This document shows, one piece after another, positions 46,419 to 58,383 of a DNA stretch of 64,000 nucleotides. Every line of letters starts with the position of its first letter. Positions within the stretch are counted from its first letter, which is position 1. The translations under genes and the position numbers were made by a program. Source of the DNA: Gadus chalcogrammus (taxonomy: Eukaryota > Chordata > Actinopteri > Gadiformes > Gadidae); the NCBI RefSeq assembly GCF_026213295.1, contig NC_079415.1, forward strand, positions 21,224,847 through 21,288,846, in the 5' to 3' direction. The notes beneath the pieces are model-generated. The model was not told the origin of the DNA. It saw only the letters and a list, made by a program, of their open reading frames with translations, and made no database searches.

Positions 46419-47570
46419 CAGGACTGCAGACTAGATGATTATGTCCTCCACTCCACCCCTCCGCTCCCGATGCAGACACCGGCCTGGTACCTGAGTCCCA
46501 ACCACGGTTCTTCCGACACCTTTCCCGGATAAATCGGGATCAATAGTAGTCAGTTACCGCAGGCGCAGACGAGTGGAAACAACCAATTTGAAAAGAATAA
46601 TAAATTAATTAATTAAAGTGGGAAATGGGCGATCTAACTTCCCAAAAGCGGCTTAGGTAGCCAACCTGTAGCCCCCTGAAAACGGATGCCTGGACGTGGA
46701 GAACTGAACCAAGCGGGTAACAGGTGGTCCAGAACCCGGTGAAGTCTGAACCCAGCGGGTCACAGGTAGTCAAGACCCGAGTAGAATCTGAACACAGACC
46801 CCGGTAGAGTCTGAACACAGACGGGTAACAGGTAGCCTCCCGGACCCCGGACTCTGTACCGAGCTGTGCAGGCCTACATGCTCTACACGAGAGTTGAGTT
46901 CCCACTGGACGTGACCCACACGCCTGGCACCAGAGGTTTCAGTCGTCGCCGGAACAGCCGCTGTTCAGTCCGGCATCGTCCTCCTAGAGATGGATCAGGA
47001 GGGAGGGATGTCTCTGGCCAAGCAACCAGACATCTTCAGGAGGATCCGGGAGATCCGAGACGGGAAATGCAGACCAGATTAGCGAGACCAGCAGCAGACC
47101 AGTCCGGGGTCCACCTGGTCCTGTAGACCAGCACCAGACCAGTTCTGGGTCCACCGGGTCTGGAACGGAACGTTGTTTGTTTCGCGGCTAACGCGCGTCC
47201 GTTACGTCGCCAAAAACACGATAAAGGTCCGGAATAAAAAACGATCTCCGGTAATGCAGACGGACTGCAGAGCTGCTGCCAGTTACTGACGGGAGAGACA
47301 CACGCCAGCCCCGCACTGGGATGACTTAGCCGAGAGTGGGAGGACGAGGAGGAATATGTGCGTGCGCGCGCGCGCGAGTGTGTGCTTGCGCTCGTGTGAG
47401 AGTTTGCGGTCGTGTCTGAGTGTCCGCGCGCGTGATAGTATGCGGGCGCGTTTGAGTGTGAGTGTTTGTGTGTGGTGCTTGCGCGTGTGTGAGAGTGTGC
47501 GCGCGCGTGTGTATGTCCGTGAGCTCAGACCTGTTGCCAGCACCAACAGGCGTCCGCGTCATCGTCGACT
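46419..47570 (-). promoter_or_regulatory. Candidate CpG-rich promoter and 5' UTR of fndc4
   Basis: The region upstream of the fndc4 start is GC-rich with many CG dinucleotides, including a (GCGC) run near 47366-47378, unlike the AT-rich surroundings. No TATA box or start site is claimed. Repeats of CCCGG/GTAACAGGT near 46710-46850 are internal duplications in the presumed leader. Confidence 0.35.
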
Positions 47571-49430
47571 GATTCAGATGTCTTGTGCAACTAAGATTCA
47601 CTAACTATGATCTTCAACTAAGAACACCGTGATCTGAGAGGTAATGATGTGATGAGAGCACAATGACTGTCTGAGGTGCATATTCAACAGGTGCCTGTAC
47701 AATATTTTCGCGTTTTTTCTGCTATGGGTCACGTGGTGCTGCGGCAAGCCGGAGAGTAAATTAGAAGATGGCGCCACTAATTGGCTCCGGGCTCTCCGCA
47801 ACGGTTATTAATTACCACGCAGAGGAATTTATCTGTTCAGCTTAAATTAGGAATTAAAAACTGAACCGATTCAACCAATAAACGTCAATAGGTCTAATGA
47901 TGATGGAATTTAAATGAAGTATAATGCGTCACCCTAACCGTAAAAAATTAGGGAACATCTGGCCATGTTGAACATCCAAGTCAATATCACACAGGGGGTA
48001 CGGGTGGCATTCTGACATACATATTTAATGTATTTAGATATGATGACAGACAGACATTGAGGGAACGATGGATGGATAGATGGTCAAATGTTCAATCAGT
48101 TCAAACACTACTAGTTATACTGCTACTATACTAGTACTATGCCTACTCCTAATAATAATGATGGTAATAGCCTACTGGCATTGTTACTATAAAGTTTTAT
48201 ACTACCACTATGGTCCACCAGTGGGCGTCAACTGCACACTGTAGGCCTATGTGTTCCTTCATAGATGTCATCCCCTGGCTCTTTGTACCCCACACCAACA
48301 TACAAGACATTCCCGTGCTTTTGAATGACCAAACAGTGAACATAACAACTAGCATTGGATTCAAACGATTGAATCGGGGGCCACACTTATTGGGAAAACT
48401 AAAGCAATCATAGTAACGAAAAGAACACCAAAAGTGTGTTATCATTATGTTTTAATCCATTTCCGAGATGGTAAAAGCATTCAGCTGAAAAACAACAATT
48501 ATTTAGGACTGTACCAATATCGTTGACTAAAACGGATGTAGTGAGGAGAAAAAACAGTACCAAATAAAATAGCTGTTTATACACAGTGGCCCTTGACTCT
48601 GAACATTATTTTGTAGATAATTGATTGAGAAATTCAGAGATACGAGTGGGCTCTTATTTTGAAAGACGGGACAAGGTTGACAGATTAATTTTATTATTAA
48701 CCTTTCCTAGAAGGAAAAAAATTAATTGTTCAATGTTTTTCTTTCTTTTTACATGGACCAAAAACAAGTCCAACAGAAAACGGCAGCCACCATTTTGACC
48801 GTCTGTTTTGTGATGATTTGCATGTTAGATAGTGATCTTGTTCACCTTTGTTCCTCCTAAAATAATAATTTTCTTTGAATGACATAAAATAAGCTTTTTT
48901 TCTAAGTGCTCTATGCAATATTCCTTCTATTTGCCTACAAAACAAAACTGACCGTTACCTGATTCTAATCGTGTCTTACTTTAGAAATTGTGTTTAGTTT
49001 TAATGCGACTGAACCATATATGATAAAGCAAAGAGATCAAGTACACACAGAGATGTTTCTAAGCTAGGAGACAAACTAATTCTTTAAATATGTACGATGC
49101 CACATTTTTGTGCTAATGATGAATGTTAACCATGCATATGCTAACAGGCTAGGTCCCCATATGGCGCTGTGTGTACTGCAGCCATGAGTAATGTGGCTTT
49201 TGGTTTGCTAGGCTACGCTATGTCAGCCCATGGCTGGTCCTTTAAACATTTATAATTTGACATATTTCTGCTTTGTTGAGCGGGTGGGTTTCTTTAACCT
49301 TTTGTAGCGTAGGCCTACGTATTTAATGCTATACCGATTTTGGCTGTTTTTCCACAGGTTTCAGACCGATTTTTAATCACCAGCTCTTGGGGTTAATACT
49401 AAAAAATGGACAAAACATAGTGATAATTTT
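47571..49430. other. Unannotated DNA upstream of fndc4
   Basis: No gene recognised on either strand. Confidence 0.4.
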
Positions 49431-49460
49431 GTTTTACCGTATTAAAGTCTGTATGTTATA

Positions 49461-49557
49461 ACACGCACCCACACACACACACACGTACTCCCGGCAAAAC
49501 TCAATAGAGTGACTTATATTTCGCCCAAGCCATAGTCTGCACTTTTCATGCAGACTT

Positions 49558-49640
<83 letters not shown>

Positions 49641-49702
49641 TACACACACGCACACGCACACGCACACACACACACACACACACATTGACACACACACACA
49701 CC
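49461..49702. repeat. (CA)n microsatellite
   Basis: Two CA arrays (49468-49484 and 49559-49700) separated by unique DNA. Confidence 0.95.
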
Positions 49703-49819
49703 CTCTCAGACCCTTACAGTAAATACAGGGCAGGGAGGCGTGGGTGCGCCTGACACCCAGGGGAACCCGTGTCCTTTGTCAACGCAACTAGTTCTGTCAC
49801 CCTGGCACCCACAGGCAGC

Positions 49820-50094
<275 letters not shown>

Positions 50095-51924
50095 TGAGCG
50101 AGCGAGCGAGCAAGCGAGAGAGAGAGAGTGAGAGAGTGCAGATTCTGCATGAGTGAGAGTATTACTCATTGTATTCTGCAGGATGTGTGATTGGGTGTAT
50201 GCAAAATGTGCACGTGCATTTGTGTTTGTGTGTGTGTATTATGACTAATATTATAACCACAATTCATGATTTAGATTAATGTCGCTTTCGTAGCAACATT
50301 AATCCTGATAGAAACCCTAACATGCGAGTCTGAGATGATGCTCCTTGTATGGGAGTGTGAGTGTGACAAAGGTCCCTTGGCATGGTCAACTTGTGTTTCT
50401 ATCAATGTGCACTCAAGGCCAAGCAGGCCTTCGCCCCCTCCCCTCCCCTCCTATCCCCTCCCTTTCCTACCCTCCTGCGCTAGATTGGTTCATGCAGTTA
50501 TTTCTCCATTTACCCCTAATCCTTCCATTCATCCAGCCTTCTCCTCTCCTGTTACCATCGAATAATCCCTTTGCCAAATGCACTCGTTCATTTATCTGGC
50601 TCCTGAAGACATTCATTCACCTATTCATTCAAACATTCATTCATTCAGTCACTTCCTCTCCCTCTGATACCATCTATCATCCCTTTGCCATACATTCCCT
50701 AGTGTATCCTTCTGGCTTATCGATTAATTCATTCAGCCATTAATTTGTAAACTGAATCATCCACTGAGCTCCTCTACCTCTGTTTCTAAACATGACCTTT
50801 TGTTTCCAGACGTGTTTGAGATTTCCTTATGTCTGCTGCTCCTGTTCCCTTCTTAATTCAGCATTTATCTCTTGCTCGTCCATCCATTCGTTCACCCACT
50901 CATTATTTCATTAACTTATCCACGAATCAGCCCCAGTGTTCGGATCCTCCACCTCTGTTGCTAAATATAACCTCCCATCCAGATGTGCTTGTGAACTCTT
51001 TTGTTATTCCCTGCTCTAAGTTTCGCATCTCATTGATAATTGTTAGCGTTCGCATCCCTATAGCTTAGAAACGTAGCGACCCGTGATATCCATTTCTGTC
51101 CTAATGCTATAGATATGGATCTTAGCGTATAGGATATAGGATCACAATGTTTTGCAGAGCATGACTCTAATCCTTAAGGGAGGACCTATAACAGCTTGAT
51201 GGTGGTTCATGCATTGGCTGGATACATAGGTGGATGAATAGCTAGATATTCATTGCAACATATTGGTGATTTTATAGGCCTTTTGAGATCATCCTGATAT
51301 TCAAAGTAGTGTTATGCAATGAATAGAAGTCTGGCTTGGGCTGGGAAGCCATTACTTTCCTTATCTGGGGACAGCCTTTAGTTGTTAAAAAAACCGCTAC
51401 ACATGCATACCTGAGACAAGACTTTTAACTTCATCACTGCTACCATTTTTTAAAAAGACAGTTTTGATTGCTGCACTTTCCTTGCACCTCCATTTCTTTT
51501 TAGAATTTGGCTGACTCTGGAGCTCCCTGTACAACATGAACTGAAATTCCCTCTCCCAAACACTGATTAGTCTTAGAATCTTTACATTTTTGGAAAAGGC
51601 TTTCAAAGGGATTGAGGCCAGACTGGTATGCAGAGGGGAACAGACTATGTACTGGTGCGACGCGGATGGTCTCCCAAGGGTAGTATTTCAAGGACCTGTT
51701 TACAGTAATTAGCATTCCATTTCCAGCTGATTGACTGAAAACACAACTGAAGGGTAAGAGAAGGGGTTTCGACAAAATGTAATTAAAAGCAAACTAATAA
51801 TAACTTGCTAATAAATATAAACATATAGACAACATGTATGACGGCCCCGTATTTGAATCTGCTCTCATCACCCATATCAGAGTCAATAATAATTAAAGCT
51901 GCAAATAGCATTTACAGGGGGCCA
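50095..51924. other. Unannotated DNA
   Basis: Pyrimidine-rich near 50420-50560 and ATTC-rich near 50610-50660. No gene recognised. Confidence 0.4.
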
Positions 51925-53112
51925 GCCTGACGCAGACCAGTAAGACCCTGATAGACCATTAAGACCCTGACAGACCATTGAGACCCTTACAGAGACAACG
52001 AAGACCCTGACAGACCATTAAGACCCTGACAGACCATCAAGACCCTGACAGACCATCAAGACCGTGACGGATCATCAAGACCCTGACAGACCATTAAGTC
52101 CCTGAAAGACCATTAAGACCCTGACAGACCATTAAGACCCTGACGCAGAGACAGACCCTTAAGAACCTGACAGACCCTTAAGACCCTGACAGACCATCAA
52201 GACGCTGACGCAGACCATTAAGACCCTGACAGACCATCAAGACCCTGACAGACCATCAAGACCCTGACAGACCTTTAAGACCGTGACAGACCATCAAGAC
52301 CCTGACAGACCATTAAATCCCTGAAAGACCATCAAGACCCTGACAGACCATTAAGACCCTGACGCAGAGATAGACCCTTAAGAACCTGACAGACCCTTAG
52401 GACCCTGACAGACCATCAAGACCCTGACGCAGACCATTAAGACCCTGACAGACCATTAGGACCCTGACAGACCATTAAGACGCAGACCATTAAGACCCTG
52501 ACATAGACCATTAAGACCCTGAGGCAGACCATTAAGACCCTGACAGACCATCAAGACCCAGACAGACCATTAAGACCCTGACAGACCATCAAGACCCTGA
52601 CGCAGACCATTAAGACCCTGACAGACCATTAGGACCCTGACAGACCATTAAGACGCAGACCATTAAGACCCTGACATAGACCATTAAGACCCTGAGGCAG
52701 ACCATTAAGACCCTGACAGACCATCAAGACCCAGACAGACCATTAAGACCCTGACAGACCATCAAGGCCCTGACGCAGACCATTAAGACCCTGACCTAGA
52801 CCATTAAGACCCTGAGGAAGACCATTAAGACCCAGACAGACCATTAAGACCCTGACAGACCATCAAGACCCTGACAGACCAACAAGACCCTGACAGACCA
52901 TCAAGACCCTGACAGGCCATTAACAGACTCTTAATGGTCTGCAACCCTGACAGACCATCAAGACCCTGACGGACCATTAAGAACTTGAGAGACCATTAAG
53001 ACCCTGACAGACCATTGACCATTAAGACCCCGACAGACCCTTAAGACCCTGAGGGAGACCATTAAGACCCTGATGCAGAGACAGACCATTAAGACCCTGA
53101 CTCAGACCATTA
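51925..53112 (+). repeat. 19-bp satellite (GACCCTGACAGACCATTAA) with higher-order repeats
   Basis: About 60 variant copies of a 19-mer, with CAGAC/GCAGAC insertions in some. Higher-order periods are visible: 219 bp (52092 versus 52311) and 173 bp (52421, 52594, 52767). It ends in unique DNA at 53112. Confidence 0.95.
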
Positions 53113-53468
53113 ATTTTTGTGTACAGACTTTTTATGAGATCCTTATGGAATTTAGTGTTTTTCACAAAATTCCATATGAATGAAAATCTATCAAGACGGA
53201 AGTCATATGTTCTTGAGGCAGATTTGATCCCCATGAGGAGATGCATGCGTCGGCAAGGTCTCATGACTGTAAGTCAAAGGGGTTACGAGATATGTTGGTT
53301 CAAAGTTTGCTATTTTGGACGATTGCCATAGCGCCCCCTTTGGGCCAATCATGTGTAATTTTTCTTCTCTGTTGATATTTAGTAAGCCTATACAGCTGAA
53401 GAAAGTTTCAGAAAAAGCGACACAGGAGTTTTTGCTGTGTAGGTCATGCTGGCTGAATAATATTAATA
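53113..53468. other. Unannotated DNA
   Basis: No gene recognised. Confidence 0.4.
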
Positions 53469-53472
53469 TTAA

Positions 53473-54045
53473 AGGCCCACTATAGAGTGGCAAAGTCACG
53501 CCCCTTCCGGTAGAGCCCATAGGGCCTATGTGATCGAAAAATATGAATGGGTTGTAATGGAGAGACACATATGTTGTTTGTGGATTTAAATGATAATTTT
53601 TCATGCAAAGAAAACTAAACCTTTTCGTGAAGAAGTTTGATAATGTTAGGTTTTTTCCAAGGGGAGGATAAAAGCATCGAAAGAGGTGAAAACCATTATA
53701 AATCGGGGCATGTGGAGAGTTTCAGTTATGCCGATGTGGAGATTGTCGGTCTTGTCCACGCCAGTCGCAGGGAGCATGACGGCACATACGAGACATGTAG
53801 TCTTTCTGATTTTGTTTTCTCTACATCCTTTAACTGAACAATTGCACAATCAACGGGCAAACTCTTGACATGAAAAATTATCATTTAAATCCACAACATA
53901 TGTGTAATCCAGGGCATATAAAGACTGGGACCAGAAAATAATTACTTTCTCTCCATTGAAACCCATTCATATTTTTCGATGTCATAGGTCCCATGGGCTC
54001 TTCCAGAAGGGGCGTGACTTCGCCACTCTATGCAGGATCGGCCCT
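53473..54045. mobile_element. MITE with ~100-bp inverted arms next to TTAA
   Basis: Left arm AGGCCCACTATAGAGTGGCA, right arm inverted with GCATAGAGTGGCGAAGTCAC. Both contain CACGCCCCTTC and ATCGAAAAATATGAATGGGT. The middle has a second inverted pair around GATAATTTTTCATG. Confidence 0.8.
53637..53837 (+). pseudogene. Transposon ORF fragment inside the MITE
   Basis: A 66-codon frame with HYKSGHVESFSYADVEIVGL and VHASRREHDGTYET resembles the region N-terminal to SWIM zinc fingers in fish YqaJ/SWIM-type transposon proteins. The zinc ligands are absent, so only a fragment was kept. Homology is inferred from memory of the family pattern. Confidence 0.4.
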
Positions 54046-54290
54046 TTCTTCGCTGTTCTCTTTGCGCTTGCACTTTTCTCTACACAGCTCTCCCTACAAC
54101 TTGGTAGTAGATATTTTACAACACGGTCGTGACTCGTAACAACTCGTTGACGACCCTTCTGTGCTGGCCATGTGCATTTGTTTTCAAAGAAACAGGGGAA
54201 TACGTGCCATGTCCGAGGTAGATGTTCATAAAGAGTATAACAGTTGGGTATTCTACGAAGCTCACTGAACATTTAGTGAGTAAGTATTCC
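54046..54290. repeat. TTAA-type dispersed element, fragment D
   Basis: Matches the right end of copy B (about 37495-37650) in inverse orientation, including GTAACAACTCGTTGACGACC and GATGTTCATAAAG. Confidence 0.65.
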
Positions 54291-54905
54291 ATATGCATGA
54301 GAATTGGGACTTTTTAAGCTTCACATAAATGCACGTCATTTGGGAGATGAGCCCCGCACGCAGAAATTCAAGACTGACGCGCTACATCCTCCACTCCAGG
54401 CTCGGACTGGTAATCTGTGATACCGGGCATTTGCCAGAAGGGCCGGTCCACATTTCGGCGTGCGAGGGCCGGCCCTCCTTCAATCATACCGGCCCCAATA
54501 CTGATTATACGACCGCCTTACTTACCTGACAATACGGATAACTCAAAGAGCCCAAGAAAGAACCTAACGTCAAATTGTTGCAATGGTGCATCCAGTATAT
54601 ATAGCGCTTCCTTGTCTATGTGACGGTTGGTATATGGTATAATTTTCTATTTCTTCAAACTGTAAAATCCTGTTTCTTCAAACTGTACAATCATTGCAAC
54701 AAACTAAATTAAAATAAAACTAAAATGCTTTCTTTAAACTAAACTACAATTTTCTTCTTATATTTGGCGAATTTATGCTCGAATATTTTGCAAAAATATG
54801 TTGCGGTGCACGATGGGATTATACATCTAACAGCGAACGTTAACGGTCCATGGATGCTGCGGATGTTGCTTCGCTTATATTTTAATTTCAGTGGATGGGC
54901 TAAAA

Positions 54906-55082
54906 ATCATGGAAAGAGTTGGCAAAAAGAAGAAAGGGGGAGCGGAGAAGATTCGGGACAAAAGGCAGAAATCTCTACAAGCTGAGGCGTCTGGATGTTT
55001 TAAAATAGATCGCTTGTTTGCTGTGGCCAGTGCTTCAACCGTTGCTGCTAGTGCCCCCGACGTCCCTGCTGCTACAACCTAA
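54906..55082 (+). pseudogene. N-terminal fragment of a hAT/ZMYM-like transposon protein
   Basis: MERVGKKKKGGAEKIRDKRQ followed by SGCFKIDRLFAVASA resembles the basic start of DUF4371/hAT proteins in fish. The frame ends at 55080-55082 and no TTF zinc finger follows. Low-information match. Confidence 0.4.
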
Positions 55083-55506
55083 CATAATCCATTGCTTGCT
55101 AGCAGGACTGTCCGGGTATGTTAAACCGTGTGGATTAATGTGGAATAATTGCAACTTGCAAGAAGCCCCGCGATCAAGACAGCGTCAAGGTAGGCCGTTT
55201 GGTTTTTAATTGTGCCCACCGCGACATGTTGAATTCGGTTTACAGGTCTTTCTTAAAGGGGTAGTTCGGAATTTTGGACATAGGGCCTGATTCCGAAGTG
55301 AGCATTGGTATTCTATATCACTGGAGACAGTTTAACACATTTCATTCAGTCCTTCTAGTTGCAGAGTTCGCTCGTGCTAGGCTAGCGCACGTCAACGGGC
55401 AATGCTAGCCTGCTATTAAAAACAGTCATACCCACTCCACAGTACACCCGAGGTAAATCAATTATAACGCCAGACTATAGATTGAAATGTCTGTGTTGAT
55501 AGAATA

Positions 55507-55884
55507 ATGTTAGAAATAAAACTAACCTTGCATCGCATGAATCATCGAGGGACTACTTTCTCAGCAGAAGCGGAATTCTACTATGCGCTGGTTAGGTTTG
55601 TAACCGAATCACGACAGAAGAACGTAAACAGAGAAGCGTGGGACAGAAGCGCAATTGAACGACTAGGCAACATGATGGTTCAGTGTGCTTTTAGAAATTG
55701 TAAAAATAAACGGTACAGATGGGCACCACAAAGTTTCCACCAATTTCAAGTGCGAGATCCAGAAAGGACTCAACTGTGGCTTGTTGCTGCTGGCTTTGAC
55801 ATCAAAACACCGGCTCGTACATGTATGGTTAGTTGGATACAACAAATTCCTCATAATCGTCTTCAAAAGCAGATGCATCGCTAA
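55507..55884 (+). pseudogene. THAP-domain fragment
   Basis: A 125-codon frame contains MVQCAFRNCKNK, then HQFQVRDPERTQLWLVAAGF and DIKTPAR. This matches the THAP zinc finger (C-x4-C, then the F-P/V-x-D-P...W core). The expected CxxH pair after the core is not in frame, so the finger is broken or continues in a later exon I cannot locate. THAP domains occur in P-element-like transposases and in host regulators. The repeat-rich setting favours a transposon origin. Confidence 0.6.
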
Positions 55885-56129
55885 CTCCTCCAAACGTGGC
55901 CATATCTTGTTAATTTAATACGCTTGTAGAATTCCTTCGTTCACTGTACTCTGCGTTTGTAGCAATGACAGCGGCAGGTAGGGTTGCCAACTTTCAGAAA
56001 TTAAAATAAGGGACGCTCACCACGGGCCCGACTCCTGTGGGGCGGGGCGCCCGCAGCAGTGGTATGTTTTATTTTGTGCTGGTGTTTTTTTAAAGGGTTG
56101 ATCAAGAAAGAATTAGTCATACTTAAAGC

Positions 56130-57800
56130 TGAAATGCTTTATTATCACATAAAATTCTCTTATAAGGCAGTCAATTAAATCTTGAATGAAATCTCTTTGG
56201 GGCGTGTGCAGCAATGAACTTTTAAAATAAACTAAATAACTGAGAACTCATGTTACTTTTTAAGTGCATAACTATAGGGACTCTCTTTGAACATTTTACA
56301 AAAAAAAACAGTACAAAAAACACAAAACACTATAAACTTATGTAAAAAAAGAAAGTGCAAACATTACTCCTCCCTCAACATTACCCTCCCCTCAAACTGT
56401 TACTTATTTTCAGGTGTACTTCTTGTTACTCCTTAACGCATGATTAACTCTTTGTCTTTCAAGCGCTGTTGTAAAACTCTGAACGGACTGCTCAAAGTTG
56501 AGAGTGATCAGCAGCTCACTTCTCATGAGCTCTGTGGAGCACCTATTCCTGCAGTCACTCCATTTGTTGGCCATCTGGAGAAGATCCTTTCCACAATCCA
56601 GTGGATGCTGGGATGCTCAGGATGTGTCTGGTGATAGACAGCATGTTTGGCAGTCAGCTACTCGAGAGAGCCACCACCTGCAGCCACACCTTTGGACTTC
56701 CATTCATCTCAGCACTTCTTTGAGCCTCTTCAGAATGGTTTTGCTGTGAGCATTCATCATAAAGTTCTCCATGTTGACTTTATGGATGACGTTGAGCTTG
56801 GTGGTCACCCTCTCAATGTCAGTAAAGGTCATGGTGCAGAGAGAGAGGTTGCAGTGAGAACAACCAGTAGTCTTCCGAAAAGTTGAACCATTTCTCAACA
56901 TATGAGAGTGCTGTGTTGAGGAATACAGTAAAATCTGCCCTGCCATGTCAGCATCAAGTGACGGAGACGCTGCAGCTTCAATTTAGTTAAGTAGCCATAG
57001 AACTGTTAATCTCGTCTCTGTGGAGCTTTTGCTTGAAGTTTTCCATGATGGAATATAACTCAACACAGGTGGTTTCATCACTCTCCAGCTTCTTTACAAG
57101 TTCTCAAGAGAAGGGATATTTTGCAGAAAAGAAGGTAAACCTCCACAATGTCTCCATCTTCCTCAGTTGAGTCTCACTGAATTAACAATGCTCGAAGTTG
57201 TTTGGGACACTCCTCCCCCAGGCTGATGAAGTACGATTCAGTGCAATCCAGGTTGCATTAGCGGGTGATGGCTGGATTAAGGGAGAGCCACCTGGTTGTG
57301 ACATGTCGCAGAATTTCCTGGAACGCAACATCACAAAACCTACAAACTCTTTGAGTGATTCTCTTCGTTTGGCAGATGTGGAAAAGAAGGCATAGACCTT
57401 CAGCACAACATTTCCACATCTACAGTGAGCTGGTCAAGAGCATGCTTCCTGAGTTGTGCAAATATGGGCATGCGTTTCCTGCAGCAGATCTTTTATTACT
57501 TCTTCCAGTTGGTAAGACAGAGTCTTGAATTCCATAATTCACATTGTGTTGTCTGCAGTGCACTAAATGCTGTCACATGATCCAACGATAAGCCAAATTT
57601 GTCAGCGACTGCTCAATGAGAGCTACAATCCCAGCAGCGGACTCATCTGCATTTCATGAATCCAGCATTTGTTGGTGACCCCGCATTCTGGACTGAAGTA
57701 TTGAACAGCAAGGGGAACATCTTCCTGTTGCCTTTATTTGATGCATCTGTCTGAATGGAAAATGGGGGGGTTTACTGATGTTAGGGCCTTAAAACATCAC
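56130..57800 (-). pseudogene. hAT (DUF4371-like) transposase relic
   Basis: On the minus strand near 57410-57270 the pieces FFSTSAKRRESLKEFVGF and, in a shifted frame, ILRHVTTRWLSL are recognisable. KRxxxLKEF...ILxHxxTRWLSL is the hAT catalytic-region signature in fish and mammalian ZMYM/ZBED5-type relatives. More hAT-like patches occur down to about 56500. Multiple shifts and stops show that it is decayed. Confidence 0.6.
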
Positions 57801-58383
57801 CACTGCCTTTGGAGCAGGACATCTTAACCACTGCCTCTGCCTTTGTTCTCCCTATACATTTTTTTTACAATTTTTGAATCCGGAGAATCTTTGATTCAGT
57901 TATGTGCACAGTCAACACTGTTGTAGCTGGGTTGTGTCTGACGGTGTAGATGGAAAAATGCCAGGGCCCAGACACAATGCGCAACAGTAAGCATTGTCTA
58001 CATAAGGTCCAACAAGAATGATCAAATAGCGAATACCCTCTAATGAGGACCTGTAGCCTATCTCTCATAAAGAATATTCTCAGGCAATGCCAAGGGATCG
58101 GTCCCAAAAGAGCCTCTGTCGGAGAGACCCCTGTACGATACGGGTTCGGAGATCCACGGGAACACCCTGTAATAGTGACGCCATTGTCAAAGGAGGGGCT
58201 CGGAAGCTGCGCACGCCGATCTAACCCGATAGATTTAGCTGAAAACCTCTCCCGACCAGGTTTGGTTGAGAGCATAAATCACCATGGTGATACAGCGAAG
58301 CTAAAAGAGATCGACTTTCGTGTCCCCACTAACCCAAGCTTTGAGCGCAACATACCTCGCTAAACCACTAATCGAGGTTCGTA
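57801..58383. other. Unannotated DNA
   Basis: No gene recognised. The GAGAGCATAAATCACCATGG stretch near 58267 looks like conserved repeat sequence but I cannot name it. Confidence 0.35.

Noticed and set aside
48210..48413. Short open frame that looked coding-like
   Set aside because: No recognisable family and no splice context on either side.
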